19,985 nucleotides of DNA from Synechococcaceae cyanobacterium RL_1_2 (GTDB lineage Bacteria; Cyanobacteriota; Cyanobacteriia; Cyanobacteriales; JAAUPO01). The notes below the pieces were generated by a model. It made no database searches. It saw nothing but the letters and a program-made list of their open reading frames with translations, and was not told where the DNA came from. The translations under genes and the position numbers were made by a program. Location: the NCBI GenBank assembly GCA_012033095.1, contig JAAUPO010000002.1, positions 1 to 19,985 of the forward strand, written 5' to 3'. Shown here piece by piece: positions 18,927 through 19,985 of this stretch (position 1 is its first letter; the number at the start of each line of letters is the position of its first letter).

Positions 18927-19352
18927 CTAAAATCTTCTGGGGGGACGATAGGATTTACCCCCTGGTAGTTTGTGCCGAGGGGGATCGGATTTACGGGTTA
19001 AACTGGCCCAGCTCGCCCTCAAGCCAGCCTTGAAAGTACGGGCCACAACACCAATTCGTTTTGCATTTTTAGCCGTTTTCCTTACGGTGGCATCGACTTG
19101 CTTGACGATTTCCGTGGCTGAAGTAACCCCTTCGTTGAGATCCTCCGTTAATTCATTAATTTCAGTACCAGTCAAGCGAATAGCATCTAAAGTAGGGGGA
19201 AAATCTTGTTGTAAAGTACGGCATAAACGATCAAAACTTTTCGCCGCTCTGCTAATTTCCCTCAATGTTGGAATGGCAATCACTAGCACCGCCATTAAGC
19301 TAATGCCGACCAGAAGTAATGAAATTGCTAACCAAAACAGGGGATTACCCAT
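18927..19352 (-). CDS. DUF948-type membrane-anchored protein
   Basis: Intact 141-aa protein. An N-terminal helix (about residues 5-28, FWLAISLLLVGISLMAVLVI) anchors it. A helical segment with coiled-coil character follows (about 30-105, IREISRAAK-like LREISRAAKSFDRL through VTSATEIVKQVDATVRKTAK), and then a basic tail rich in Arg, Lys and Pro. This is the DUF948 layout, often found next to YtxH proteins in cyanobacteria and Firmicutes. It starts 41 bp after the YtxH gene and is probably cotranscribed. Function is not established; an envelope-organising or stress role is only inferred. Confidence 0.78.
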   Translation of the reverse strand: MGNPLFWLAISLLLVGISLMAVLVIAIPTLREISRAAKSFDRLCRTLQQDFPPTLDAIRLTGTEINELTEDLNEGVTSATEIVKQVDATVRKTAKNAKRIGVVARTFKAGLRASWASLTRKSDPPRHKLPGGKSYRPPRRF

Positions 19353-19393
19353 AGCATTAATAGGATTATTGGTGATTACCGAGGGCTTAAACT

Positions 19394-19729
19394 TTAATCG
19401 AGGTTTGGGGATGAGGCCTGGGCTTCTTCTGTTTGAATTTTAATTACTTCTTCTTGGCTCGCCTTAACTCCTTCCGCGATCGCTGCCTGGACGCGATCGA
19501 GGGTTGCAAGCCACCGATGGGCAGACTGTTCAGAAAGATCTTTACTATGGAGTTTTAGACTAGCAATTAGCTCCTCTGTCAATTCCGGTAAAGCTTCCGT
19601 TGATTTTTTAATAATTTTACGAGTTTCTTTCCCCGTCCTAGGAGCAATAATTAACCCCACCACTGTGCCGATCGCACTACCTAATATTAATCCCCCTAAA
19701 AAAGAGCCCTGGTTTGATTCCTTAGCCAC
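19394..19729 (-). CDS. YtxH-domain (gas-vesicle-like) envelope protein
   Basis: 111-aa protein. I chose the GTG at 19729 (VAKESNQGSFLGGLILGSAI) because the family starts just before the glycine-rich helix; an in-frame TTG at 19780 would add 17 unlikely residues. The helix (about 9-30, ending GLIIAPRTGKETRK) has the YtxH signature with the APRTGKETR motif. The remainder is an amphipathic helical region with acidic tail. GAGG lies 12 bases upstream of the GTG. It leads a pair with the DUF948 gene. The family is linked to general stress in other bacteria; its molecular function is unknown. Confidence 0.8.
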   Translation of the reverse strand: MAKESNQGSFLGGLILGSAIGTVVGLIIAPRTGKETRKIIKKSTEALPELTEELIASLKLHSKDLSEQSAHRWLATLDRVQAAIAEGVKASQEEVIKIQTEEAQASSPNLD

Positions 19730-19781
19730 AGCGGATTTAAACCTCAAAAAAAGTATGTCCTTGCATTGTTCTAACAACAAA

Positions 19782-19805
19782 CCCTACCTTTGACAAGAGG
19801 TAGGG
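19782..19805 (-). terminator. Hairpin upstream of the YtxH gene
   Basis: CCCTACCT (19782-19789) and AGGTAGGG (19798-19805) form a perfect 8-bp stem with an 8-base loop. Read on the minus strand it is followed by TTTGTTGTT, like an intrinsic terminator of a gene lying beyond the right edge. It could instead be a leader structure of the YtxH transcript. The T tract is interrupted, so it is a candidate only. Confidence 0.5.
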
Positions 19806-19985
19806 TCGAAGTAGGTACCATTGACTAATGCTGGAGCAAGGTTAGTTAGGAAGATTGGGGGAAGTTAGGGCAGAGATCGTTTCTAAAAGTTTGATGTCCC
19901 TGTAAGTCCTATATTTGAAAGATAACTTCAGCCAATGATGCCATGTAACTTAGGAATAAGAATTTAATAACATCTAAAACTTAAA
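19806..19985. other. Right-edge intergenic sequence
   Basis: No gene recognised up to the window edge. Confidence 0.3.

Noticed and set aside
1..19985. High density of GCGATCGC
   Set aside because: This is the HIP1 octamer known to be abundant in many cyanobacteria; it is useful for identifying the host, not a new signal.

Overview
The window is cyanobacterial chromosomal DNA. About twenty copies of the HIP1 octamer GCGATCGC are scattered through it, roughly one per kb. The gene content is typical of unicellular cyanobacteria: a CHASE2 nucleotide cyclase, a ComFB-type protein, a SigG-like sigma factor with its anti-sigma partner, and an ACP-fused oxoamine synthase. Proteins read most like a Synechocystis/Crocosphaera-type relative by memory; no database search was possible.

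Layout. 1-369 (-): C-terminally cut HAD hydrolase. 572-2880 (+): CHASE2 class III nucleotide cyclase with a PilZ-like tail, then 2946-3713 (+): metallo-beta-lactamase-fold hydrolase. 3714-4166: intergenic repeats, including MITE-like copy 1. 4167-5529 (-): CNNM/CorC-type CBS membrane protein, divergent from 5763-7491 (+): peptide/nickel-type solute-binding lipoprotein. 7696-8250 (+): ComFB. 8732-9393 and 9399-9925 (+): ECF sigma and membrane anti-sigma. 9926-10685: intergenic with MITE-like copy 2. 10686-12742 (+): DUF255 thioredoxin-like/glycosidase-like protein, convergent with and overlapping miaA (12704-13612, -). lgt (13721-14553, -) and ACP-oxoamine synthase (14867-16400, -) follow. 16660-17824 (+): sugar-phosphate nucleotidyltransferase. 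18204-18383 (+): small membrane protein. 18927-19352 and 19394-19729 (-): DUF948 and YtxH envelope proteins.

Two things stand out. First, nine of the sixteen complete genes carry exactly one single-nucleotide frameshift each (five losses, four gains), nearly all in or beside a mononucleotide run, and coding quality is good on both sides of every break. This looks more like uncorrected sequencing indels than gene decay, especially because lgt is among them, but only reads can settle it. I annotate each as one gene across the break. Second, two ~250-bp intergenic elements sit in the same orientation, share similar sequence, have matching terminal inverted repeats, and are each bounded by a 9-bp direct repeat. 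They form a small non-autonomous transposable family.

Most of the genes look like independent housekeeping or signalling units. Clear functional pairs are sigma/anti-sigma, probably lgt/miaA as a same-strand series, and YtxH/DUF948. The solute-binding lipoprotein is a plausible substrate of the Lgt encoded here. No rRNA, tRNA, CRISPR or complete insertion sequence was seen.
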